From: Rickettsiales bacterium
Lineage (GTDB): Bacteria > Pseudomonadota > Alphaproteobacteria > Rickettsiales > UBA1997
Direction of reading: 5' to 3'
Assembly (NCBI GenBank): GCA_031289855.1
Contig: JAITOR010000030.1
Coordinates: forward strand, 1 to 16,330
DNA: 16,330 bases
This document shows positions 5,520 through 13,517 of this stretch, in pieces (positions within the stretch are counted from its first letter, which is position 1; each line of letters begins with the position of its first letter). A program made the position numbers and the translations under genes. The notes under the pieces were generated by a model. The model had not been told where the DNA came from. It did no database searches and saw nothing but the letters and a program-made list of their open reading frames with translations.

Positions 5520-6284
5520 ATGAAATTTACAAAAATGCATGGTTGTGGCAATGATTATGTGACTATAAATGGTTTTAAAGAAGATTTTAACTTATCGCAA
5601 GAACAAGTTGCTTTTTTATGCACTCCGCATTTTGGCATTGGAAGTGAAGGATTGTTGCTTGCATTGTCATCAAAAATTGCGGATTTTAGAATGAGAATGT
5701 TTAATGTTGATGGGACGGAAGCTGAAATGTGTGGCAATGGAATAAGATGTATATCAAGATTTGCATTCAATAATAAAATTGTGGATAAAAAAACATTTTC
5801 AGTGGAAACAAAATCTGGCATAAAATACATAGATTTAATTGGTGAAAATGATGTAAGAGTTAACATGGGACGAGCAGAAATTTTACCAAATCCCGCACCA
5901 GAGTATGATTTAAATTGTATTTCAGTTGGTAATCCACATGCAGTAATGATTGTGGAAAATGTTGATAATTTTGATGTGACTGGATTGGGTCCAAAAATTG
6001 AAAATCACAAAGGTTTTCCAAAAAGAACTAATGTGGAATTTGTGGAAATTATCGATAAAAACAATGTAAAAATGAGAGTGTGGGAAAGAGGTTGTGGTGA
6101 AACCTTTGCATGTGGCACAGGAACATGTGCTACTATTGTGGCTTTAAATAATCTTGGAAAAGTTGAAAACAAAGTCGCTGCAGTTTTAAAGGGTGGCGTT
6201 TTAAACATTGAATTAGATAATGGTGAAATTTTTATGACCGGCAATGCAATAAGTGTTTTTGATGGTGAAATTATTATTGCCTAA
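5520..6284 (+). CDS. dapF: Diaminopimelate epimerase
   Basis: Cytoplasmic, cofactor-independent epimerase converting LL- to meso-diaminopimelate, for lysine and peptidoglycan cross-links. The 254 residues are full length. Visible family motifs are MHGCGNDYV (6-14), the first catalytic cysteine in EMCGNGIRC (Cys71), GNPHAV (137-142), KRTNVEFVE (168-176), and ERGCGETFACGTGTCA (189-204) with the second catalytic cysteine at Cys198. Both catalytic cysteines are present, so the enzyme should be active, implying that the organism still makes DAP-type peptidoglycan. The start at 5520 is fixed by the conserved KFTKMHGCGND beginning. It is divergent from mlaD and ends 2 bp from the convergent rnj stop. 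Confidence 0.97.
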   Translation: MKFTKMHGCGNDYVTINGFKEDFNLSQEQVAFLCTPHFGIGSEGLLLALSSKIADFRMRMFNVDGTEAEMCGNGIRCISRFAFNNKIVDKKTFSVETKSGIKYIDLIGENDVRVNMGRAEILPNPAPEYDLNCISVGNPHAVMIVENVDNFDVTGLGPKIENHKGFPKRTNVEFVEIIDKNNVKMRVWERGCGETFACGTGTCATIVALNNLGKVENKVAAVLKGGVLNIELDNGEIFMTGNAISVFDGEIIIA

Positions 6285-6286
6285 AT

Positions 6287-8167
6287 TTATTTCGCTTTTT
6301 TTATAACTCTTATAACTTCAGTTGTTTTTTTTTCAAATGTTTCTCTTCGTCGAAATGGCATCCTTCTTTTGCTTACATTATTTACTTCATTATCTTTGTT
6401 TTTTATCGTTGGTTTTGGCACTTTTCTTTCGTCATTAATATTTAACAAATCCTTTGTTTCTTTTAGCATATTCACCACCACAAATGGCATTTTATTCATA
6501 TTTTGATACACAAAGTTTTCAATACTTCTTTTAACCTCTTTCATAATTTTAAACTCTTGTTTATCAAAAGTATCAAAAGTTTCTTTAAACTCTGGATTTA
6601 AAATGATTGATAAAGCAATTTTATACCCTTTGTTTGCATCATCTCTCAACGTTTGATGAATGACTTTTTCGTTGGCTAAATTGTAATTTCCAACCGCCAC
6701 CACATCAACAGGAGCCAATTGTTTAAATGTCTTATCTATCACAAAATTTACAATAATAATCCCTGCTTCTTCCAATTTTGCTCTTTCTGTAAGGATGGTA
6801 TTATTTACTGAAATTCGCCTATTTCCATCCATTACTGATGATAGAACTTTAATATCACCAATTTTGTCAATTTTACCTTTTTCATTCAATTTTAAAACAC
6901 TGCCATCATTTCCAATGGCAACATTTTTAACACCCATTTCTTCCGCTACTTTCTTATGTTCTATAAGTTGCATAGGTTCTCCATGAGTGGTAATTGAAGA
7001 CAATGGTCTAACCAATTCATACATTTCTTTTAGTTCACTTCTTGTGTAATGGCCTGATAAATGCACGAAAGCATTTTTAGAATTTACTATATTTACACCT
7101 TTTTCTGCAAATTTATTGTATAAAGTTCCTATATCAATTTCATTACCGGGAATTTCACTTGATGAAAAAATAACCGTATCGTCTTTTTCAAGTTTCAAGT
7201 TTTTATAGGTATCATCGGCAAGTCGTCCAAGTCCAGAATTTTCCTGTCCTTGACACCCAGTAGATATAATTAAAAGTTTTCGTTTATCATATTTATTAAA
7301 CTCTTCTTCTGGTACAAAATCCAAATCTCTTGGCAAATAATTCATTTCTTTTGCCACTCTTAATGATCTGTACAAACTGCCACCAAGCACACCAATTTTT
7401 CTGCCACAAGCCTTACCGGCGATTGCCAAAGTTACAATTCTCGATATGTGAGTGGCAAAAATTCCACACACCACAAGACCTTTACTATTTTCTTTTATAA
7501 TCTCTTTCAAACTATCCAACAATTCTGCCTCATTTTTAGTGACTTTATCACTAAAAATATTAGTGGACTCACATACCATCGCTAAGACTTTATTTTTGTC
7601 TCCAAGTTCTTTTAACCTTTGTTTATTCGTTGGCACACCTATTATAGGTTTTTCCTCAAATCTCCAATCTCCAGTATGAAGAATATTACCCTTTTCTGTT
7701 CTAATTAAAATTGCATTCATTTCAGGAATAGAGTGTGTGAGACCTATAAATTCCATTATAAATGGATTCAAAGTTACAATTCCATTCGTGGGAACTTCAA
7801 AATATTTTACTTGTCTGCCCCATTCATATTCTGCAAATTTATTTTTCATAAATTGCACTGCGAATTTTGAAGCATATATTGGCAATTTCAAATCTGCCCA
7901 CAAATATTGCAGAGCACCAATATGGTCTTCGTGTACATGCGTTATAAAAATTCCAAGAAAATCCTTGATATTTTTTTTAATAAAGTTGACATCAGGCAAC
8001 ATTATTTCAATACCAGGCAAATTTTTTACAAATTGAATTCCCATATCAACTATAATCCATTTTCCTTTATAATGATAAAGATTGCAATTCATTGTAACTT
8101 CGCCACTTCCACCCAAAGGCAAGAACAAAAGATCGTCTTTGTATCTTGCAAAATTTATGTCTGTCAT
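6287..8167 (-). CDS. rnj: Ribonuclease J (metallo-beta-lactamase/beta-CASP RNase)
   Basis: RNase J has 5'-to-3' exonuclease and endonuclease activity in mRNA decay and rRNA maturation. 626 residues. The metallo-beta-lactamase core shows HVHEDHIGAL (77-86; His77, His79, Asp81 and His82 bind the zinc ions), LTHSIPE (143-149) and HTGDWRF (164-170). The beta-CASP domain shows ISTGCQGQE (301-309), FSSSEIPGNE (334-343), HLSGHYTRSE (369-378) and THGEPMQL (394-401). The first motif has Val where many homologues have Gly. The last 40 or so residues are a basic, probably disordered tail (SKRRMPFRRRE). It has its own promoter and is divergent from clpB. Confidence 0.95.
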   Translation of the reverse strand: MTDINFARYKDDLLFLPLGGSGEVTMNCNLYHYKGKWIIVDMGIQFVKNLPGIEIMLPDVNFIKKNIKDFLGIFITHVHEDHIGALQYLWADLKLPIYASKFAVQFMKNKFAEYEWGRQVKYFEVPTNGIVTLNPFIMEFIGLTHSIPEMNAILIRTEKGNILHTGDWRFEEKPIIGVPTNKQRLKELGDKNKVLAMVCESTNIFSDKVTKNEAELLDSLKEIIKENSKGLVVCGIFATHISRIVTLAIAGKACGRKIGVLGGSLYRSLRVAKEMNYLPRDLDFVPEEEFNKYDKRKLLIISTGCQGQENSGLGRLADDTYKNLKLEKDDTVIFSSSEIPGNEIDIGTLYNKFAEKGVNIVNSKNAFVHLSGHYTRSELKEMYELVRPLSSITTHGEPMQLIEHKKVAEEMGVKNVAIGNDGSVLKLNEKGKIDKIGDIKVLSSVMDGNRRISVNNTILTERAKLEEAGIIIVNFVIDKTFKQLAPVDVVAVGNYNLANEKVIHQTLRDDANKGYKIALSIILNPEFKETFDTFDKQEFKIMKEVKRSIENFVYQNMNKMPFVVVNMLKETKDLLNINDERKVPKPTIKNKDNEVNNVSKRRMPFRRRETFEKKTTEVIRVIKKAK

Positions 8168-8207
8168 AAGTAATTAATTGTTAATAAATAAAAAACATAT
8201 TAGATAG

Positions 8208-8235
8208 ATAATACAAACAAAATATTAAATAGCAA
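8208..8235 (-). promoter_or_regulatory. Promoter for rnj
   Basis: On the minus strand, TTGCTA (8235-8230), 16 bp, TATTAT (8213-8208). The expected start is near 8201, giving a leader of about 34 nt. The -35 resembles those of der and tRNA-Ile (TTGCTT). Confidence 0.45.
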
Positions 8236-8246
8236 ATTAATATAAC

Positions 8247-8275
8247 TTGTTTTATTTTTAAAAAAACACTATATT
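8247..8275 (+). promoter_or_regulatory. Promoter for clpB
   Basis: TTGTTT (8247-8252), 17 bp, TATATT (8270-8275). It can also be read as CTTG (8246-8249), the core of heat-shock sigma-32 -35 boxes, which would suit clpB, but the -10 looks sigma-70-like. The expected start is about 8282, at the first base of a tiny upstream frame. Confidence 0.45.
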
Positions 8276-8281
8276 GTTAAT

Positions 8282-8305
8282 ATGACAATTAAACTTTTTT
8301 TATGA
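8282..8305 (+). other. Possible leaderless 7-codon upstream ORF overlapping clpB by ATGA
   Basis: An ATG at 8282-8284 opens a frame of seven codons (MTIKLFL) whose TGA (8303-8305) overlaps the clpB start (8302-8304) as ATGA. The ATG lies at the predicted transcription start. clpB itself has no Shine-Dalgarno sequence, so coupled reinitiation is conceivable. Frames this short arise easily by chance. Confidence 0.25.
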
Positions 8306-10863
8306 ATATAGAGAGATATACAGAAAGAATAAGAAATAATATTAGGGCAGCGCATTCCCTTGCTATTTCCAACCAAAATCAGTTTATTACTGCTTCACAC
8401 TTGTATTGTGTAATGTTTGTGGAGGAAAATAGTATAGTTTTACAAATTTTACAAGCAACGGGTGGTAATATTGAAAATATAAAAAAAGAACTTGAAAAAA
8501 AAGTAACATCTTTACCGAAAATTACAGGTGCAGAATTGCAGCCACAATTGGATTTAAACATATCAAGAATTTTTATTTTGAGTGAAAAAATCGCAGAAAA
8601 ACGAAAAGATTCCTTTGTAACGCAAGAAATTTTCTTACTTGCTACAATGGAAAATGATGGTGAAGTGGCAAAAATATTTAGGAATAACGGAATACATGAA
8701 TTGCAATTAAATACGGTCATTGAAAAAATGCGAAATGGACAAACGGCACAAACTGATACTGCGGAGGAAAATTTTGGTGCATTGGATAGATATACAAAAA
8801 ATATCACCAATTTAGCATTAAAGGGTAAAATTGATCCAATTATTGGTAGAGATGAAGAAATAAGACGAGCAATGCAAATTTTATCAAGGCGAAACAAAAA
8901 TAATCCTATTTTAATAGGTGATCCTGGTGTTGGAAAGACCGCAATTGTTGAAGGTCTTGCCTTAAGAATTGTAAATAAAGATGTGCCAGAAATTTTAAAA
9001 AACAGAATTATTTTGTCATTGGATATAGCGTCTGTGATTGCTGGTGCAAAATATAAAGGAGAATTTGAAGAAAGGTTAAAAAGTATTTTGACTGAAATTG
9101 AAAAAGCAAATGGCAGAATTATTTTGTTTATTGATGAAATACATACATTGGTGGGAGCTGGTAAAAGCGATGGTGCGATGGATGCAGCCAATCTATTAAA
9201 ACCTGCATTGGCAAGGGGTGATTTGCATTGTATTGGGGCCACAACACTGGATGAATATAAAAAATATTTTGAAAAAGATCAAGCATTGGTTAGACGATTT
9301 CAGCCTGTATTTATAAATGAGCCAGATGTGATAAATACAATATCAATTTTGCGAGGAATTAAAGAAAAGTATGAAATTTATCATCGAGTTGGCATAAGGG
9401 ATGATGCGCTTGTGGCTGCCGCCACTATGTCGAACAGGTATATTACTGATAGACATTTGCCAGATAAGGCCATTGATTTGATTGATGAGGCGGCAAGTCA
9501 AATAAGAATGGATTTGGATAGCAAGCCAACCGAACTTGATGAAGTAGATAGAAAAATTATACAATTTAAAATTGAGGTTGAATCTTTAAGAGGAGAGAAT
9601 GATCAGGCTTCTCAGCAAAGGTTAAAACAACTTACGGAAGATTTGAGTATTTTGCAATTATACTCCGTAAAAAAAACAGAAGAATGGAAAAAAGGTAAGG
9701 AAAAGTTGGAATTGATAAATATTGTGAAAGATAAAATTGAAGAGGCAAAATTTCAAATTGAAGTGGCTCAAAGAAAAGGTGATTTAACGAAAGCTGGTGA
9801 AATAACTTACAATACAATTCCTCAATTGCACAATGAATTATTAGCATTGGAACAAGGTGGAGTAGCCATAAACCAAGAAGTAAAGCGAGAAGATATAGCA
9901 AAAGTCATATCAAAAATGACTGGAATTCCGTTGGATAAAATGTTGGAGGGGGAGAAGGAAAAATTATTAGCAATGGAATTCGCAATACAAAAACGAATTG
10001 TAGGTCAAACAAAAGCCATTACGGCTGTATCAAATGCTTTGAGACGAAGTAGGGCGGGATTACAGGAAAATCATAGGCCTATTGGGAGTTTTATGTTTTT
10101 AGGACCCACTGGGGTTGGAAAAACAGAGTTAGCAAAAGCATTGGCGGAATTTATGTTTAATGAGGAAAGTGCAATTTTAAGAATTGATATGAGTGAATAC
10201 ATGGAGAAACATAATGTTGCAAGGCTTATTGGGGCTCCCGCTGGTTATGTGGGCTATGAAGATGGTGGAATTTTAACTGACAAGATTCGTCGAAGACCAT
10301 ATCAAGTTATACTCTTTGATGAGGTTGAAAAGGCACATCCGGATGTGTATAATATTTTATTGCAGGTATTGGATGATGGTAGATTGACGGATTCGCAAGG
10401 AAAGACTGTTGATTTTAGCAATACAATTATTATTTTTACATCAAATATTGGCTCGCAAAAAATCAATAATTTAACAGAAGAAATTGACATTGAGAGTATT
10501 AGAAATGATATTTTGGATGAAGTTAAAAAGTTTTTTAAACCAGAATTTATAAATAGATTGGATGAAATTATACCATTTCATAAATTAGGTAAGCAACATA
10601 TAAATATTATAACAAAAATGGTGTTGAGAAATTTGGAAAAACGATTGGCAGAAAATAAATATAAAGTTGTTTGGCAAGATGAATTGTATGATTGGTTGGC
10701 GGAAAATGGTTATGATGAAATGTATGGTGCAAGACCGTTGAAGAGAGTCATACAACGAGAAGTTGAAAATCCATTGGCAAATAAACTATTGGCAGGTGAA
10801 TTGGATAATAGAAAAAGTATAAATGTTGGAATAAAGAGTGGTGAAGTTATTATTTGGCAATAG
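8302..10863 (+). CDS. clpB: ClpB, AAA+ protein disaggregase
   Basis: Cytoplasmic hexameric ATPase that threads aggregated proteins through its pore together with DnaK. The 853 residues match the usual 855-860. Clp N-domain repeats (about 1-145), AAA-1 with Walker A GDPGVGKT (206-213), Walker B ILFIDEIHT (about 274-282) and pore loop KYKGEFEER, the coiled-coil M-domain (about 400-525) that separates ClpB from ClpA and ClpC, and AAA-2 with Walker A GPTGVGKT (601-608), pore motif GYVGYEDGG and Walker B VILFDE (669-674). All ATPase residues appear intact. The C-terminal subdomain includes YGARPLKRVIQREVENPLA. With grpE it is the second DnaK-system partner in the window. It converges on rlmB with a single base between stops. 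Confidence 0.98.
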   Translation: MNIERYTERIRNNIRAAHSLAISNQNQFITASHLYCVMFVEENSIVLQILQATGGNIENIKKELEKKVTSLPKITGAELQPQLDLNISRIFILSEKIAEKRKDSFVTQEIFLLATMENDGEVAKIFRNNGIHELQLNTVIEKMRNGQTAQTDTAEENFGALDRYTKNITNLALKGKIDPIIGRDEEIRRAMQILSRRNKNNPILIGDPGVGKTAIVEGLALRIVNKDVPEILKNRIILSLDIASVIAGAKYKGEFEERLKSILTEIEKANGRIILFIDEIHTLVGAGKSDGAMDAANLLKPALARGDLHCIGATTLDEYKKYFEKDQALVRRFQPVFINEPDVINTISILRGIKEKYEIYHRVGIRDDALVAAATMSNRYITDRHLPDKAIDLIDEAASQIRMDLDSKPTELDEVDRKIIQFKIEVESLRGENDQASQQRLKQLTEDLSILQLYSVKKTEEWKKGKEKLELINIVKDKIEEAKFQIEVAQRKGDLTKAGEITYNTIPQLHNELLALEQGGVAINQEVKREDIAKVISKMTGIPLDKMLEGEKEKLLAMEFAIQKRIVGQTKAITAVSNALRRSRAGLQENHRPIGSFMFLGPTGVGKTELAKALAEFMFNEESAILRIDMSEYMEKHNVARLIGAPAGYVGYEDGGILTDKIRRRPYQVILFDEVEKAHPDVYNILLQVLDDGRLTDSQGKTVDFSNTIIIFTSNIGSQKINNLTEEIDIESIRNDILDEVKKFFKPEFINRLDEIIPFHKLGKQHINIITKMVLRNLEKRLAENKYKVVWQDELYDWLAENGYDEMYGARPLKRVIQREVENPLANKLLAGELDNRKSINVGIKSGEVIIWQ

Positions 10864-10864
10864 T

Positions 10865-11620
10865 TTAATATTTTCCCCATACTTGATACATTGCAATTCC
10901 GCCAGCTACGGATACATTTAAACTTTCTGCATATTCATGCATTTTGATTTTTACTAATTCATCACAATTTTTTTTAACTAATTCCCTAATTCCTTTACCC
11001 TCATTTCCTAATATTAATGCTATATTACTACTATCTTTCACTTGTTCTATCAAAGTTTTTGCTTCACCATCTAATCCATAAACAAAATAACCAATATTTT
11101 TCAATTCTTTAATTGCATTATTTAAATTTATCACTTCAATTACATTTACCAATTCATTTAAACCAGCTGATGATTTTGATACGGTTGCAGTTTCCTTTGT
11201 GGAATTAAAAGCGGTGATTATTACATTAAACACACCAAAAGCTACGGCAGTTCGCAATAGGGCACCTAAATTATGCGGGTCAACAATTTGATCCAATATA
11301 AGCAGTTTTGGCAATTCTTTTTGTCCCTCAAATTCATTTATAAAATCATCAAGTGTAATTTCCTCCTTTTCGTTTACAAAAATTATATAACCTTGATGGT
11401 TTTTTTCTTTATATAAATGGTTAAACATGCCATCCATTTCATTGTGAGACATAAATTTCACATTTATACCTTTTAAATCAATATCCTCCCTTTCCACCGT
11501 CGAATAAAATTCTTTTTTATTCTGATCAACAATATTTATTCCAAATATTTTTCTTTTCTTTGCTTTTAATATGGAAAAAACGGGATGTTTACCATAAATA
11601 AGTATTTTATTATTGTTCAT
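10865..11620 (-). CDS. rlmB: 23S rRNA Gm2251 2'-O-methyltransferase, RlmB/TrmH (SpoU) family
   Basis: SPOUT-class enzyme using S-adenosylmethionine to methylate a ribose in RNA; by full-length architecture most likely RlmB, which modifies 23S rRNA G2251. 251 residues. The N-terminal substrate-binding domain (about 1-85) starts with YGKHPVFSILKAKKRKI. The catalytic domain (about 105-251) has motif 1 LDQIVDPHNLGALLRTA (109-125), motif 2 ALILGNEGKGIRE (201-213) and motif 3 SLNVSVAGGIAMYQ (233-246), all forming the knotted SAM site. The target RNA is inferred from the family. It lies 11 bp behind tRNA-Ile on the same strand with no promoter between that I can see, so the two may share a transcript. 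There is no Shine-Dalgarno sequence. Confidence 0.92.
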   Translation of the reverse strand: MNNNKILIYGKHPVFSILKAKKRKIFGINIVDQNKKEFYSTVEREDIDLKGINVKFMSHNEMDGMFNHLYKEKNHQGYIIFVNEKEEITLDDFINEFEGQKELPKLLILDQIVDPHNLGALLRTAVAFGVFNVIITAFNSTKETATVSKSSAGLNELVNVIEVINLNNAIKELKNIGYFVYGLDGEAKTLIEQVKDSSNIALILGNEGKGIRELVKKNCDELVKIKMHEYAESLNVSVAGGIAMYQVWGKY

Positions 11621-11631
11621 ATAAGTAATAA

Positions 11632-11708
11632 TGGTGGGTTTAGATGGAGTTGAACCATCGACCTCTGCTTTATCAGAGCAGCGCTCTAACCACCTGAGCT
11701 ACAAACCC
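11632..11708 (-). tRNA. tRNA-Ile (anticodon GAT), CCA encoded
   Basis: Read on the minus strand from 11708 the sequence folds as a full cloverleaf. The acceptor is GGGTTTG/TAAACCC, one end pair being G-T. The D arm contains AGCTCAGGTGGTTAGAGC, the anticodon arm CTGCT-CTGATAA-AGCAG carries anticodon GAT, and the T arm is GATGG-TTCAACT-CCATC. Discriminator A and an encoded CCA occupy 11635-11632. The total is 77 nt. It is a single tRNA, not in an rRNA operon here; in many bacteria tRNA-Ile(GAT) lies in the 16S-23S spacer, so this placement suggests broken-up rRNA operons, as in several intracellular alphaproteobacteria. Confidence 0.96.
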
Positions 11709-11720
11709 TTATACTCTTTT

Positions 11721-11748
11721 ATGATATAAAGTCGTTTTTAAAAAGCAA
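11721..11748 (-). promoter_or_regulatory. Promoter for tRNA-Ile (and perhaps rlmB)
   Basis: On the minus strand, TTGCTT (11748-11743), 16 bp, TATCAT (11726-11721). The expected start near 11714 is about six bases before the mature tRNA 5' end. No GC-rich discriminator is visible. Confidence 0.5.
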
Positions 11749-11821
11749 ATAAATTTATTAAACATTTTTATATTAGGATACACTATAAATACATTATTGT
11801 AAATACTTGTTTCAGAAATTT

Positions 11822-13171
11822 TTATTTTTTCTTTCCATCAAAAGGATTTTCAATTTTTCTCATCAATAACCTTACAATTGTATTTTGCAATCCCAGATCC
11901 GTTCTAATTCTATTAATTAAAAATTTATCATAACTTGTTTTTTCCAATTTTTCCGGACTATTTGTAAATAAAACAAATGTTGGAGGTCTTGTTTTTGCCT
12001 GTGTCATATACTTTAATTTAACTGCTCTACCTTTAAAAAGTGGTGGTGTATGTTCGGTGGTTATATTTTTTAACCATTTGTTTAGTTCGGTGGTTTTTAA
12101 ATGTTTGTCCCATTCATTCCACACAAGCAAACAAGAATCAATCAATTTATCTATGTTTTTACTATACAAGGCTGATATTGGAATAATTGGACAACCTTTC
12201 ACTTGTGAGGCACGATTTCTTATAATTTCAATTGCGGAATTCATAAACTTATGCTTTGCATCAGGTGGCACGGTATCCCATTTATTCAAGGCAAAAATTA
12301 CTCCTCTACCTTCTTCCACTGCAATGTCAGCAATCGCCAAGTCTTGTGTGTCAAAAGGTCTCGTGGAATCAATCATTACAATCACTATTTGCGCAAATCT
12401 AATTGCTCTTATGGCATCATCCACGGCAAATTTTTCAAGGTCTCCTTCTACATTATGTTTTTTTCTAATGCCGGCCGTATCGATTAATTTAATATTTCTA
12501 TCTTTATATTTCCACCTAATGGAAATGGCATCTCTTGTTGTGCCCGCCACATCACTTGTAATCACCCTATCGTCTTTTAAAATTGAGTTAATCAATGTAG
12601 ATTTTCCAGCATTTGGTCGTCCAATGATTGCAATCGAAATCTCATTATCCCTAACTTCTTCCTTTGGGGTTTCTTTATAATGCTCCCTTATGGCATCGTA
12701 TAACAAATTAAATCCATCATTGTGTTCTGCGGATATGGGTATGGGGTCGCCCATTCCAAGTCTATAAAAATCATCATCAAAAACCGGTGCTTCTTTCAAA
12801 AATTCCATTTTATTGGCAATTAAAATGCTTGGAATTTCCTTTTTTCTCAACCAAGTGGCAAAATATCTATCAGTTTGTGTAATTCCCTCTCGTCCATCCA
12901 CCACAAATAATGATAAATCAGCATTAAAAATGGCTTGTTCTGTTTGTTTTACCATCTTTGTTTCCAATTCCTTGCCCTTCAAATCATATTCCAAGCCTGC
13001 CGTATCAATTACTTCAAAATCCATATCAAAAAGAGAACCGTTTTCGATTTTTCTATCTCTTGTTACACCAGCAAAGTCATTTACAATGGCAATTTTTCTA
13101 CCCACAAGTTTATTGAATAAACTTGATTTTCCTACATTTGGTCGTCCAATAATTGCAATCGTAAAAGGCAT
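11822..13171 (-). CDS. der: Der (EngA), double GTPase for 50S ribosome assembly
   Basis: Essential GTPase with two tandem G domains and a KH-like domain that acts on the 50S subunit. 449 residues. G domain 1: GRPNVGKS (9-16), G2 Thr in DFAGVTRDR (32-40), DTAGL (56-60), G4 NKME (120-123). G domain 2: GRPNAGKS (184-191), DVAGTTRDA (207-215), DTAGIRKK (231-238), NKWD (296-299). The KH-like domain starts near 350 and ends in a basic tail. The first G4 has Glu instead of Asp; from memory, alphaproteobacterial Der proteins commonly have NKAE there, so this is lineage-typical. The predicted transcription start lies only a few bases before the ATG. It is divergent from the 729-aa gene. Confidence 0.97.
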   Translation of the reverse strand: MPFTIAIIGRPNVGKSSLFNKLVGRKIAIVNDFAGVTRDRKIENGSLFDMDFEVIDTAGLEYDLKGKELETKMVKQTEQAIFNADLSLFVVDGREGITQTDRYFATWLRKKEIPSILIANKMEFLKEAPVFDDDFYRLGMGDPIPISAEHNDGFNLLYDAIREHYKETPKEEVRDNEISIAIIGRPNAGKSTLINSILKDDRVITSDVAGTTRDAISIRWKYKDRNIKLIDTAGIRKKHNVEGDLEKFAVDDAIRAIRFAQIVIVMIDSTRPFDTQDLAIADIAVEEGRGVIFALNKWDTVPPDAKHKFMNSAIEIIRNRASQVKGCPIIPISALYSKNIDKLIDSCLLVWNEWDKHLKTTELNKWLKNITTEHTPPLFKGRAVKLKYMTQAKTRPPTFVLFTNSPEKLEKTSYDKFLINRIRTDLGLQNTIVRLLMRKIENPFDGKKK

Positions 13172-13180
13172 ATATAATAT

Positions 13181-13209
13181 ATATTAAACTATATAAATAA
13201 ATAAAGCAA
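13181..13209 (-). promoter_or_regulatory. Promoter for der
   Basis: On the minus strand, TTGCTT (13209-13204), 17 bp, TAATAT (13186-13181). The expected start near 13174 gives a leader of only about 3 nt. The region has several overlapping AT-rich -10-like sequences, so the exact start is uncertain. Confidence 0.45.
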
Positions 13210-13218
13210 ATTATTAAA

Positions 13219-13263
13219 AAATATTTTACACAAAAAAACTTTAATGGGTGGTGTAAAATATTT
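13219..13263. promoter_or_regulatory. 13-bp perfect inverted repeat, probable operator between der and the 729-aa gene
   Basis: AAATATTTTACAC (13219-13231) and GTGTAAAATATTT (13251-13263) are exact reverse complements separated by 19 bp, with arm centres 32 bp (about three helical turns) apart. It sits just upstream of the TACTTCC promoter at 13277 and about 10 bp upstream of the der -35. No gene ends here, so it is not a terminator. A paired binding site for a dimeric or looping regulator is the best reading. Confidence 0.6.
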
Positions 13264-13276
13264 ATTTTCATCTTTG

Positions 13277-13308
13277 TACTTCCGCTCTTTACATTTGTGT
13301 TGTATAAT
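13277..13308 (+). promoter_or_regulatory. Promoter of the TACTTCC-N19-TATAAT class (copy C, 729-aa gene)
   Basis: TACTTCC (13277-13283), 19 bp, TATAAT (13303-13308). The preceding bases TTTTCATCTTTG also match copies A and B (ATTTTCATCTTTA in A). An AGGAG (13329-13333) lies 20 bp after the -10, against 21 bp in copy A. Expected start near 13315, leaving a leader of about 203 nt. Confidence 0.6.
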
Positions 13309-13517
13309 AAACAATATTAACAAAATATAGGAGCATAATTTGAAAAAACATGAAAGTTATTGTAAATAAATATCAATATTATTATGTTTCTATCTTTTAC
13401 CAATATTATTATTATTATTATTAAATAAAAATAATATTAATAATTAATCAAATAAACTTGCTTTTTTTTTTTTTTGTGATAATAAGATTATAGAATTAAA
13501 TTAATTGTAGGTAATTT
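13309..13517 (+). other. About 200-nt leader with tiny ORFs, (ATT)6 and T14 tracts
   Basis: AGGAG (13329-13333) precedes TTG at 13340 by 6 nt, opening a nine-codon frame (TTG AAA AAA CAT ... TAA, ending 13369). An ATG at 13350 opens a second, 24-codon frame rich in Tyr, ending 13424. Its end is a microsatellite (ATT)6 at 13405-13422. A run of 14 T at 13462-13475 lies 42 bp before the start codon. No convincing long gene or stable structured RNA is seen. Confidence 0.4.

Noticed and set aside
8379..9242. 287-residue minus-strand frame inside clpB
   Set aside because: Antisense shadow of a strongly conserved clpB segment; composition and lack of motifs argue against coding.
12057..12680. 207-residue plus-strand frame inside der
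   Set aside because: Antisense shadow of der; the der frame carries all GTPase motifs.
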